This document shows, piece by piece, positions 1-6,415 of a DNA stretch of 6,471 bases. The DNA comes from Lysobacterales bacterium (GTDB taxonomy: Bacteria > Pseudomonadota > Gammaproteobacteria > Xanthomonadales > Rhodanobacteraceae): positions 1-6,471 of the forward strand of contig JAAFHE010000238.1 of assembly GCA_013298265.1 (NCBI GenBank), read 5' to 3'. The position numbers were made by a program, and so were the translations under genes. The notes under the pieces are model-generated. The model did not search any database and was not told where the DNA came from. It was given only the letters and a program-made list of their open reading frames with translations. How positions within the stretch are numbered: the first letter of the stretch is position 1; each line of letters opens with the position of its first letter.

Positions 1-977
1 TTTTTTTTGTCCATGCGGACATCGTGATGGAGCGCATCGCGTCCAGAGGACATCGATCGTTTCGCCTGAATCTCGATGAGTTTCCCGCTGCCTTTGGCCT
101 GGATCTGACGTTCGTCGGCGGGGCGTGGCAGGGCTCGCTTTGCTACAGCCCAACCGGCGATGAGGTGACGCTCGCCGAGATCGGTGCGGTATGGACGCGC
201 AAGCAGGCGGAATTCGCTTTCGAGAGTACGGAACTGACGCCGCAGGAGAAAGCCTATGCGACGCAGGAAACGGAACATGTGCTGCTCGGCATCCTGCATT
301 CGCTGGATTGCTGCTGGATGAGCCATCCGATGGCGGTCCGCAGCGCACAGTGGAAAGGCGAGCAGCTACTGCGTGCCGCGCGGATGGGGTTCTCGGTTCC
401 GGATTCACTCATCGCCAACCGGCCAGAGCCGGTGCATCGCTTCCGCGCCGCCGTCGGCGGCGACATCATCTTCAAGACCTTGGCATCGCCGTTTCTCGGC
501 GCCGAGAAAGTTTCGCCGGAGGACCGCATCGCCACTGGCCTGGCCACGACCCGGATCACGGACGAGTACCTTGACCTGCTCGATTCGGTGCGCGAGGTTC
601 CGTGTTTCTTCCAGAGCCACGTCAGCAAACGCTACGAGCTGCGCGTCACCGTGATCGGCGACCGCGTGTTTGCGGCGAAGATCCATTCACAGGATGACGA
701 TCGCACCCGCACCGACTATCGCGATTTCTCGGCCGATATCCGCTATGAGGCCGCCACATTGCCCGACGAGATCGAACAGCGCTGCCGCGACTTCGTGCAC
801 AGCTATGGGCTCGCCTACGGCGCGCTGGACCTTATCGTGACGCCGGCCGGCGAGTACGTGTTCCTCGAAAATAATCCGGGCGGCCAGTTCCTGTTCGTCG
901 AGCAGCTCGTGCCCGAATTGCGCATGGTCGACGCGGTCGCCGACTACCTGATCGACGGAGCTTGTTGTGAGCAGTGA
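1..977 (+). CDS. ATP-grasp ligase, MvdC/MvdD (graspetide maturase) type, 5'-partial
   Basis: Family members use ATP to activate Asp/Glu side chains of a precursor peptide and form ester or amide crosslinks (graspetides such as microviridin); they are cytoplasmic. The frame is open from base 3 to the TGA at 975-977. A GTG at 24 and an ATG at 27 exist, but the codons before them read F-F-V-H-A-D-I-V, matching the family's usual N-terminal 'HAD-V' strand and helix, so the true start is probably left of the window. Residues counted from the GTG at 24: RLNLDEFP 14-21; AVWTRK 55-60; linker-to-ATP-grasp segment 'HP.A...A..K..QLL.AA..GF.VPDSL' 101-129; nucleotide-binding Lys in IIFKTL near 151; FFQSHVSK 195-202; ELRVTVIGDRVFAAKI 205-220; DYR 231-233; YGALDL 265-270 and LENNPGGQF 281-289 (metal ligands D269, E282, N284). 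The usual motif is closer to LEVNP. Its stop overlaps the next gene's start. A RimK-like or other peptide ligase is the main alternative. The substrate is unknown. Confidence 0.88.
   Translation, partial: FFVHADIVMERIASRGHRSFRLNLDEFPAAFGLDLTFVGGAWQGSLCYSPTGDEVTLAEIGAVWTRKQAEFAFESTELTPQEKAYATQETEHVLLGILHSLDCCWMSHPMAVRSAQWKGEQLLRAARMGFSVPDSLIANRPEPVHRFRAAVGGDIIFKTLASPFLGAEKVSPEDRIATGLATTRITDEYLDLLDSVREVPCFFQSHVSKRYELRVTVIGDRVFAAKIHSQDDDRTRTDYRDFSADIRYEAATLPDEIEQRCRDFVHSYGLAYGALDLIVTPAGEYVFLENNPGGQFLFVEQLVPELRMVDAVADYLIDGACCEQ
957..960 (+). promoter_or_regulatory. Ribosome binding site for the Clp-fold peptidase gene
   Basis: GGAG lies six bases before the GTG at 967, inside the end of the ATP-grasp gene. 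It supports the GTG start and the 11-base overlap, an arrangement that usually couples translation of the two genes. Confidence 0.6.
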
Positions 978-1854
978 AGCGCCGGTGTTGTCCGCCGCGA
1001 TCCGTGAGCTGGAGGCGAAAGGGCAGGGGCGGGTCCTCGTGTTCGGCGCGATCAGCCTGGACATCGACCTGCTACCGCCGCTGTATGAAATCCTACGCGG
1101 CATCGGACCCGCAGAGCGTCTCGATGTGCTGATTTTCTCCCGCGGCGGTTCGGTGAACGCCGCGCGCCGGATCGCGCTGCTGCTGCACGAGTTCAGCGGT
1201 CGTCTGCGTTTCATCGTGCCGCACTACTGCGAATCGGCGGCGACGTTGATGGTCCTGGCCGCGCCGCAGATCATCGCTGGCCCGCTCGCGATCTTCTCGC
1301 CGACGGATCCGCATCTGACCTCGGCCGACGGCGGGCGCGACGGCAGTCCGTCGGCGCTGTCGTCGCAGGATATCCGGCTGTTCCGGGAGATGAGCCAGGA
1401 CTGGTTCGGCATGGACGAGCCGCAGGCGCAGGCGCGAGCACTGCCGCTGCTGTGCGAGAGCATTTTTCCGACCACGCTGACCTCGCTCTACCGCTGCACG
1501 CGGGAAGTGCAGAGCATCAGCAACGAATTGCTGGCCTTGCACATGCCCGACGACGCAGCGGCGCGGCGGGCGAAGATCGCGGACACGCTGCTGTTCGATT
1601 TCCATTCCCACACGTATGCGCTGACGCGGGACGATCTGGCACGGATCGGATTGCCGGTCGTACGCGATGCGGACATTCAATCGGTAGCATGGGATATCGC
1701 CTGCGAGATCCGCGCGCGGATCGGCGCCGAATCGCGGAAATCGCTGGAAGGCGACTGGTACGACGCGCTGCTGATGACGCGCGACGGCGGAATGCGGCGA
1801 TGCCGGAGTCGCGAAAGCATCGCGTCGGTCTGGCAGGCGCTCGAGAGTTGCTGA
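967..1854 (+). CDS. SDH/SppA-type Clp-fold serine peptidase-like protein
   Basis: 295 aa, GTG start. It resembles the SDH (serine dehydrogenase proteinase, PF01972-like) branch of the Clp/crotonase fold. Visible family pattern: a hydrophobic strand then S-R-G-G at 58-61 (oxyanion-hole loop, usually xPGG), helix NAARRIALLLHEF 64-76, strand RFIVPHY 81-87, then CESAATLMVLAA 88-99 with Ser90 as probable nucleophile, IIAGPLAIFSPTDPHL 102-117, and near the C-terminus HSHTYALTRDDLARIGLPVV about 213-232. His116 stands where SDH proteins commonly have Gln (GPxDPQ). No signal peptide or clear membrane helix is seen, so it is probably cytoplasmic. It sits between a peptide ligase and two redox genes. 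Cleavage of a modified precursor or its leader is a reasonable inference, but activity is not proven; a non-proteolytic ClpP-fold role is possible. Length is close to that of SDH proteins. Confidence 0.82.
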   Translation: MSSEAPVLSAAIRELEAKGQGRVLVFGAISLDIDLLPPLYEILRGIGPAERLDVLIFSRGGSVNAARRIALLLHEFSGRLRFIVPHYCESAATLMVLAAPQIIAGPLAIFSPTDPHLTSADGGRDGSPSALSSQDIRLFREMSQDWFGMDEPQAQARALPLLCESIFPTTLTSLYRCTREVQSISNELLALHMPDDAAARRAKIADTLLFDFHSHTYALTRDDLARIGLPVVRDADIQSVAWDIACEIRARIGAESRKSLEGDWYDALLMTRDGGMRRCRSRESIASVWQALESC

Positions 1855-2375
1855 TGACGCTTGCCGGGCAGGTCGGCGAGATAGCGCGCCTGTGGCTGCT
1901 CATTGCCGTGCTCGTCGCAGCCACCGGAAAATCGGTTGCGTTCAGCCGTTTTTGCCGCGATATCGCGGCGTCGTTTCCCGAACTCGGCAAGGCCGGTGTG
2001 CCGCTCGCCGCTTCGATCGTCGCGATCGAATGGCTGCTGGCGGCGCTGTTGCTCAGTGGCGGCGCCGCGGCCCGCTACGGGCTTGTCGGCACGGCGCTGC
2101 TGTTCGCCGTGCTGACGGCCGTGGTCGCGCTGGCGCTGGCGCAGGACCGGACCGTCGTGTGTAGCTGCTTCGGCACGGCCAGCCATCGGATGTCCGGCTA
2201 CGATCTGCTGCGCAATGGCCTGCTCGTCGGCGCGGCGGTGTTCGGTGTGTTCGCGCCGCCGGCCGGCGACCTGGATGTGTTCTCGCACCTTGCCCTGGCC
2301 GGCATCGCGCTGATCGCGTTCCAGTTGTCTGTCGGCCTGCAGGACATTGTGGCCGTGCTGCGGATCAAGGTCTGA
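1854..2375 (+). CDS. MauE/DoxX-like redox-associated membrane protein
   Basis: 173 aa. The ATG at 1854 shares its A with the peptidase TGA (1852-1854). The frame stays open upstream to 1452, but that part is Arg-rich shadow sequence inside the peptidase gene, and the membrane protein proper begins at this ATG with a weak GAGAG five to six bases ahead. About four or five hydrophobic helices are visible: roughly 11-30, 48-68, 74-96, 118-134 and 143-163. Between helices three and four is V-V-C-S-C-F-G (Cys103, Cys105), then a short turn and LLRNGLL with Arg120-Asn121. This matches the MauE pattern 'CxCFG...lRN..L'. MauE works with the thioredoxin-like MauD in maturing the disulfide-rich small subunit of methylamine dehydrogenase and is thought to pass electrons or thiol equivalents through the inner membrane. 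No mau structural genes are seen here, so the partner is more likely the adjacent thioredoxin, with a target specific to this operon. Confidence 0.85.
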   Translation: MTLAGQVGEIARLWLLIAVLVAATGKSVAFSRFCRDIAASFPELGKAGVPLAASIVAIEWLLAALLLSGGAAARYGLVGTALLFAVLTAVVALALAQDRTVVCSCFGTASHRMSGYDLLRNGLLVGAAVFGVFAPPAGDLDVFSHLALAGIALIAFQLSVGLQDIVAVLRIKV

Positions 2376-2382
2376 CACGGCG

Positions 2383-3000
2383 ATGGACGGCACGCTGCCC
2401 GGTCTCATCGTCGCGCTGCTGACCCTCGTGGTCGCGTTCACGCTGTTCCTCGTGCTGCGTCTCGCCGCGGTCGTCAGCGCGCAGGACTACTTGCGCTCGC
2501 CCGCGGCACTGCCGGTTGGCAGCTGGCTCCCTGATTTTTCCGGCTACCGGCTGAGTGATGGCGAACGACTTTCCGGTGAGTTTCTGCAAGGGCAGGCGTC
2601 GGTGCTGCTGTTCCTGTCGCCGGAGTGCGGCGACTGCCGGCTGCGTGTCGCCGAGCTGGCGCAGCTATATGAGGCGATCGTCCGTTCCGGCGTCCGGCTT
2701 TGGGTCGTCAGCGCACGCTCGCGGAAACGCATGACGGCGTTCCTGCATGATTCACCGTTGCTAGCCCATGTGCTGCTGGTGAAAGCCTCAGTGCGGCACG
2801 CGCTGAACCCGCGCAACGCGGCGCCGTTCTACATTTTCGTCGACGATGAGGGTCGCGTGCTCGCCAGCAATTTCATCGGCGATGAGGATTGGTTGAGCTT
2901 CGTCGCGCAGATTCGCGAATCCGAGGCGCTGGATCCGCCGGAAGGCCAGCCTGGCCCCGCTGAGGAAGCAACTGCGGAGAAACGGCAAGGGCGCCTCTGA
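2383..3000 (+). CDS. Membrane-anchored TlpA/MauD-like thioredoxin-fold protein
   Basis: 205 aa from the ATG at 2383, seven bases after the MauE-like stop. An in-frame GTG at 2347 would add 12 polar residues and overlap the upstream gene; the 2383 start puts an uncleaved signal-anchor helix (about 6-32, strongly hydrophobic) near the N-terminus. Then come GSWLPDFSGYRLSDG 46-60 (the usual 'G..aPdf.l...dG' entry to AhpC/TlpA folds), strand SVLLFLSP 73-80, active site E-C-G-D-C-R with Cys82 and Cys85, helix to about 100, strand VRLWVVSA 104-111, and APFYIFVDDEGRVLAS 147-162 with the cis-Pro at 148. MauD typically shows SPxCPxC here. The catalytic domain should face the periplasm. Pairing with the MauE-like protein repeats the mauE-mauD order of methylamine-utilisation operons. 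Likely role: disulfide reduction or isomerisation of an operon product. The last 25 residues are a charged Pro/Glu/Arg tail without fold signal. Confidence 0.88.
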   Translation: MDGTLPGLIVALLTLVVAFTLFLVLRLAAVVSAQDYLRSPAALPVGSWLPDFSGYRLSDGERLSGEFLQGQASVLLFLSPECGDCRLRVAELAQLYEAIVRSGVRLWVVSARSRKRMTAFLHDSPLLAHVLLVKASVRHALNPRNAAPFYIFVDDEGRVLASNFIGDEDWLSFVAQIRESEALDPPEGQPGPAEEATAEKRQGRL

Positions 3001-3030
3001 AAAAGTCGGCACTTGCTTTTGATTGTGGAG

Positions 3031-3049
3031 CCCCCTTGAGTCAAGGGGG
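3031..3049 (+). terminator. Possible terminator hairpin after the thioredoxin gene
   Basis: The arms CCCCCTT and AAGGGGG surround the loop GAGTC, 30 bases after the operon's last stop codon; the two middle bases on each side of the loop centre also pair, so the palindrome is 9 bp per arm. The hairpin is strong, but no T-run follows on either strand, so intrinsic termination is only a guess. It may equally be the first unit of the hairpin cluster that continues to 3138. Confidence 0.35.
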
Positions 3050-3052
3050 TGA

Positions 3053-3089
3053 AGAGTGATCGCTCAGAACCGCAGGTTCTGATCACTCT
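3053..3089. repeat. Long bulged inverted repeat (37 bases)
   Basis: AGAGTGAT at 3053-3060 pairs with ATCACTCT at 3082-3089, and CAGAACC at 3065-3071 pairs with GGTTCTG at 3075-3081. A four-base bulge (CGCT) sits on one side only and the loop is GCA. Fifteen base pairs with an asymmetric bulge are far more than expected by chance in a short spacer. It would fold as RNA from either strand. Confidence 0.7.
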
Positions 3090-3092
3090 GAA

Positions 3093-3110
3093 CGCCCAAC
3101 GGGCCGGGCG
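3093..3110. repeat. Small GC-rich inverted repeat
   Basis: CGCCC (3093-3097) and GGGCG (3106-3110) can pair across an eight-base loop that itself begins AACGGG. Alone this could be chance in GC-rich DNA; it is listed because it fills the gap between two much stronger inverted repeats. Confidence 0.3.
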
Positions 3111-3138
3111 GCCAAACGCCTGCGCGCAGGCGTTTGGC
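3111..3138. repeat. Perfect 28-base palindrome
   Basis: Each half is GCCAAACGCCTGCG and its exact reverse complement follows with no spacer. As RNA it gives a 12-bp stem with a small GCGC loop; as DNA it could be a dimeric protein site or a repeat-element core. The AT-containing ends (AAAC/GTTT) show it is not just low-complexity GC. It lies between convergent transcription units, so no promoter-operator role is apparent. Confidence 0.75.
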
Positions 3139-3206
3139 GGGGCTGTGGAGATCTGGTGCTGAGTACAAAAGCGGTAGTGTCAACGCTAATTCAGAACTTC
3201 AGACGT

Positions 3207-3222
3207 GCGGCATCGCTGCCGC
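3207..3222 (-). terminator. Weak terminator candidate after the RND pump gene
   Basis: GCGGCA / TGCCGC, six base pairs with a four-base loop, lies 17 bases past the pump's stop codon in the direction of its transcription. No T-run follows. A second inverted repeat (GGCTCGC 3243-3249 / GCGAGCC 3260-3266) lies within the last codons of the pump gene. Either could contribute to transcript 3'-end formation; evidence is weak. The rest of 3139-3239 shows no gene or other clear structure. Confidence 0.25.
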
Positions 3223-3239
3223 CCTTCGTGAACCCATTG

Positions 3240-6200
3240 CTAGGCTCGCGGCACGAGCGGCGAGCCTTTCGCCCCCGCTTCGTCCGTCCTGTCCCCGAGC
3301 ATGCGCCGGATTGCGACGTAGAAGATCGGTACGAACAGCAGGCCGAGGAAGGTGGCGAAGACCATGCCGCCGATGACGCCGGTGCCGATGGCGTGGCGGG
3401 CGTTGGCGCCGGCGCCGGAGGAAATTGCGAGCGGCAGCACGCCGAGGATGAAGGCGAACGAGGTCATCAGGATAGGGCGCATGCGCAGTTTCCCGGCTTC
3501 GATCACCGCCTCGCGCAGCGGCTGGCCGTGGCGCTGTGCCTCGACGGCGAACTCGATGATCAGGATCGCGTTCTTCGCGGCCAGGCCGATGATGGTGATC
3601 AGGCCGACCTTGAAGTAGACGTCGTCGGGCAGCCCGCGCAGCAGCGAGAACACCACTGCGCCGAGTACGCCGAGCGGCACGATCAGCAGCACCGACACCG
3701 GGACGGACCAGCTCTCATACAGCGCGGCCAGGCAGAGGAATACGACGAGGATGGACAGGCCGAACAGCAGCGGCGCCTGGTTGCCCGAGACGATTTCCTG
3801 CAGCGACTGGCCGGCCCAGTCGAAGCCGAAACCCTGCGGCAGATCCTTCTCAATGATGTCCTGCATGGTCTTCATGGCTTCGCCGGAACTGCGTCCGGGC
3901 ACGGGTGAGCCGACGATCTCGACCGCCGAGTAGCCGTTGAAGCGCACCAGCGCGGGCGGTCCCATGATCCACTGCGAACGCACCACGCTCGACAAGGGGA
4001 TCATGTTCGGTGTGCTGGCGGCGCTCGCGTTGCCGGAAGCGGGCAGGGAACTCGGCAGGAAGAAGCGGTTGAACGCGTCCGGACTCATGCGAAACGGTGC
4101 GTCGGCCTGCAATACGACGCGCAGCACGCGGCCCTGGTAGAAGAAGTCGTTCGCGTAGACCGGCGCGAGCATAAGCTGGATCGCGCTGAACACATCGGCG
4201 ACGGCAAGACCCATGGACTGCGCCTGCACACGATCGACGTCGATCTTGAGCTGCGGCGAGTCCTGCAGGCCGTTGGGGCGCACGCCTTGCAGGATATCCT
4301 TGTGCTCGGCCGCCTTGCCGAGCAGCAGGTTCTGCGCGCTGACCAGCGCCTCATGGCCGCCGCCGCTGCGGTCCTGCAGGTACATGTCGAAGCCGCCGAA
4401 TGCGCCGAGGCCCTGGATCGTCGGCAGGTTCACGACGAAGGCCTGCGCGTCCTTGAGGCCGACGGACAGTGCGCCGTTGGCCTGCTGGATGAAGGTCATC
4501 GCGTCGGTCTCGCGCTTTGACCAGGGCTTGAGGCGGATGAAGGCCATGCCGACGTTGTCGGCCTGGCCGATGAAGCTGAAGCCGCTGATCTGCAGCACCG
4601 CTTCGACCGCGGCGTTCTTCGACAGGATCTCGTTGACCTGTTCCATCACCTGCGTCGTGCGTTGCAGCGAGGCGCCGGCGGGCAATTGCACGATGGCCAG
4701 GGTGTAGCCCTGGTCTTCTTCCGGCACGAAACTGCCGGGCATTCGCGTGTAGAGAAAGCCGCACAGCACGACGACGACGGCGAACAGGGCCATCCAGCGG
4801 CCGGGTCGTTTCACCGCGCCCGCGGTCTGGCGCGTATAGGTACCGAGGATCCGGTCGAAGGTGCGGTTGAACCAGCGGAAGAAGCGGTTCGGTGCCGGAT
4901 GCGTCGGCTTGAGCAGCGTCGCGCACAGCGCCGGTGTGAACGACAGCGCGAGCAGTGCGGAAAAGCCCATCGCGATCGCGATCGTCAGCGCGAACTGGCG
5001 ATAGATCGCGCCGACGCTGCCGCCCTGCATGGCGCTGGGAATGAACACGGCGGCGAGCACCACGGTGATCGCGATGACGGCGCTGGTGATCTGGCCCATG
5101 GCCTTGTGTGTGGCTTGCTTGGGCTCGAGGTGTTCCTCGCTCATGATGCGCTCGACGTTCTCGATCACGACGATTGCGTCGTCCACGACGATGCCGATCG
5201 CGAGCACCATCGCGAACAGCGATAGCTGGTTGATCGTGAAGCCGATGAAATACATGCCGAGGAAGGTGCCGGCCAGCGCGACCGGGATGACCAGCGTCGG
5301 GATCAGCGTCGCGCGCAGGTTCTGCAGGAACACGAGCATCACGATGAAGACCAGCACCACGGCGATGGCCAGGGTCTCGACGACTTCGATGATCGACATG
5401 CGCACGAAAGTGGTGCTGTCGTATGGCGTGAACCATGACACGTTCGGCGGGAAGCTCGCCTTGAGCTCGTCCATTCGCGTCTTGACCGCTTCGGCGACCT
5501 GCAGCGCATTGGCTCCGGGCAGCAACTGCACGGCGAAGCCGGCGATCGCGTTCTTGCCGTAGTACGTTGCGCGACCGTAGGAGAACGGGCCGAGCTCGAC
5601 GCGTCCCACATCCTTGATCCTGACCGTAGCGCCGTCGGCCGAGGTGCGCAGCACGATGTTCTCGAACTGTTCCGGCGTGGTGAAGCGGCCTTCGGCCATG
5701 ACGCTGGCGGAAATGCCCTGCTGGTCGATGGTCGGCGTGGAGCCGATCGAGCCCGAGGCGAACTGCACGTTCTGGCCGCGGATCGCGCTGAGCACGGCGC
5801 CCGGTGCGAGGCCGTAGCCCTGCAGCTTGTCCGGGTCCAGCCAGATGCGCATGGCGTATTCGGAACCGAACTGCGTGACGCTGCCGACGCCGGCGATGCG
5901 TTGGATCTGGTCGAGGATGCGCGAGGAGATGATGTTGTTGAGCGCGTAGGAGTCCTGCGCGCCGTCGTCGGACTTGAGTGCGGCGACCATGAGGAAGCCG
6001 GCGTTGGCCTTGGCCACGACGACGCCCTGCTGGGTGACTTCGGAGGGCAGGCGCGGCAGCGCGAGGGAGACGCGATTCTGCGTCTGCACCTGGGCGATGT
6101 CGATGTCGGTGCCGCTGTTGAAGGTCAGGGTGATCGACGCGTTGCCGCTGGCATTCGACGTCGAGCTGAAATACAGCAGGTTGTCGATGCCGTTGAGCTG

Positions 6201-6401
6201 CTGCTCGATGACCTGGGTCACGGTCTTCTCGACCGTGTCGGCGCTGGCGCCGGCGTAGTTCGCGCTGACCACGACCTGCGGCGGTGCGATCTGCGGATAC
6301 GACTCGACACCGAGTTCGAAGATCGTCAGCACGCCGCCCAGGGTGATCAGTATCGCGATCACCCAGGCGAAAATCGGTCGTTCGATGAAAAATTGCGGCA
6401 C
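3240..6401 (-). CDS. RND multidrug efflux pump inner-membrane subunit (HAE1 family, AcrB/MexB-like)
   Basis: Proton-driven drug exporter, a homotrimer in the inner membrane that works with a periplasmic adaptor and an outer-membrane TolC-like channel. 1053 aa against 1049 for E. coli AcrB. GTG start giving MPQFFIERPIFAWVIA, the near-universal N-terminus of the family. Proton-relay residues are present: Asp407-Asp408 in GIVVDDAIVVIENVER (same numbering as AcrB), Lys943 in GLAAKNAIL and Arg973 in LRMRPILMTSFAFILGVLPL (AcrB Lys940 and Arg971). Phe136 and Phe178 fall at AcrB hydrophobic-pocket positions. Twelve membrane segments are expected, at about 9-29, 340-360, 365-385, 391-413, 437-457, 466-490, 537-553, 875-894, 900-920, 928-950, 975-995 and 1003-1030, with two large periplasmic loops between 1/2 and 7/8. 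Compared with AcrB, an Ala/Ser/Pro-rich insert of about 11 residues lies near 784-799. The gene looks intact. It follows an adaptor-like gene end by 12 bases. Substrates cannot be predicted. Confidence 0.98.
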   Translation of the reverse strand: MPQFFIERPIFAWVIAILITLGGVLTIFELGVESYPQIAPPQVVVSANYAGASADTVEKTVTQVIEQQLNGIDNLLYFSSTSNASGNASITLTFNSGTDIDIAQVQTQNRVSLALPRLPSEVTQQGVVVAKANAGFLMVAALKSDDGAQDSYALNNIISSRILDQIQRIAGVGSVTQFGSEYAMRIWLDPDKLQGYGLAPGAVLSAIRGQNVQFASGSIGSTPTIDQQGISASVMAEGRFTTPEQFENIVLRTSADGATVRIKDVGRVELGPFSYGRATYYGKNAIAGFAVQLLPGANALQVAEAVKTRMDELKASFPPNVSWFTPYDSTTFVRMSIIEVVETLAIAVVLVFIVMLVFLQNLRATLIPTLVIPVALAGTFLGMYFIGFTINQLSLFAMVLAIGIVVDDAIVVIENVERIMSEEHLEPKQATHKAMGQITSAVIAITVVLAAVFIPSAMQGGSVGAIYRQFALTIAIAMGFSALLALSFTPALCATLLKPTHPAPNRFFRWFNRTFDRILGTYTRQTAGAVKRPGRWMALFAVVVVLCGFLYTRMPGSFVPEEDQGYTLAIVQLPAGASLQRTTQVMEQVNEILSKNAAVEAVLQISGFSFIGQADNVGMAFIRLKPWSKRETDAMTFIQQANGALSVGLKDAQAFVVNLPTIQGLGAFGGFDMYLQDRSGGGHEALVSAQNLLLGKAAEHKDILQGVRPNGLQDSPQLKIDVDRVQAQSMGLAVADVFSAIQLMLAPVYANDFFYQGRVLRVVLQADAPFRMSPDAFNRFFLPSSLPASGNASAASTPNMIPLSSVVRSQWIMGPPALVRFNGYSAVEIVGSPVPGRSSGEAMKTMQDIIEKDLPQGFGFDWAGQSLQEIVSGNQAPLLFGLSILVVFLCLAALYESWSVPVSVLLIVPLGVLGAVVFSLLRGLPDDVYFKVGLITIIGLAAKNAILIIEFAVEAQRHGQPLREAVIEAGKLRMRPILMTSFAFILGVLPLAISSGAGANARHAIGTGVIGGMVFATFLGLLFVPIFYVAIRRMLGDRTDEAGAKGSPLVPRA

Positions 6402-6409
6402 GGGGCGTT

Positions 6410-6415
6410 CTCCTT
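6410..6415 (-). promoter_or_regulatory. Ribosome binding site for the RND pump gene
   Basis: On the minus strand AAGGAG precedes the GTG start by eight bases. It shares its first two A's with the TAA stop of the upstream gene (TAAGGAG), which fixes the GTG at 6399-6401 as the start and suggests translational coupling. Confidence 0.85.

Noticed and set aside
1452..1853. N-terminal extension of the MauE-like frame
   Set aside because: It overlaps the peptidase gene in another frame, is Arg/Ala-rich and non-membrane; the family-like protein begins at the ATG at 1854.
1677..2441. 254-codon minus-strand frame over the peptidase and MauE-like genes
   Set aside because: Antisense shadow rich in Arg/Gln/His; the plus-strand genes have clear family motifs.
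3031..3138. CRISPR array or tRNA in the intergenic region
   Set aside because: The inverted repeats differ from one another and are not regularly spaced direct repeats, and no cloverleaf or anticodon arm could be assembled.
3024..3149. Short direct repeat TGTGGAG flanking the hairpin cluster as target-site duplication
   Set aside because: Seven bases in about 120 is suggestive, but the copies do not sit directly at the ends of any inverted repeat, so an insertion event is not supported.
3156..3908. 250-codon plus-strand frame over the end of the pump gene
   Set aside because: Antisense to the RND gene, with Asp/Gln/His/Arg-rich low-complexity translation; no RBS or recognisable domain.
4351..5436. 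361-codon open frame on the minus strand inside the pump gene
   Set aside because: It lies in another frame of the confidently identified RND gene and its translation is Arg/His-rich with no family signal, as expected of GC-rich shadow frames.
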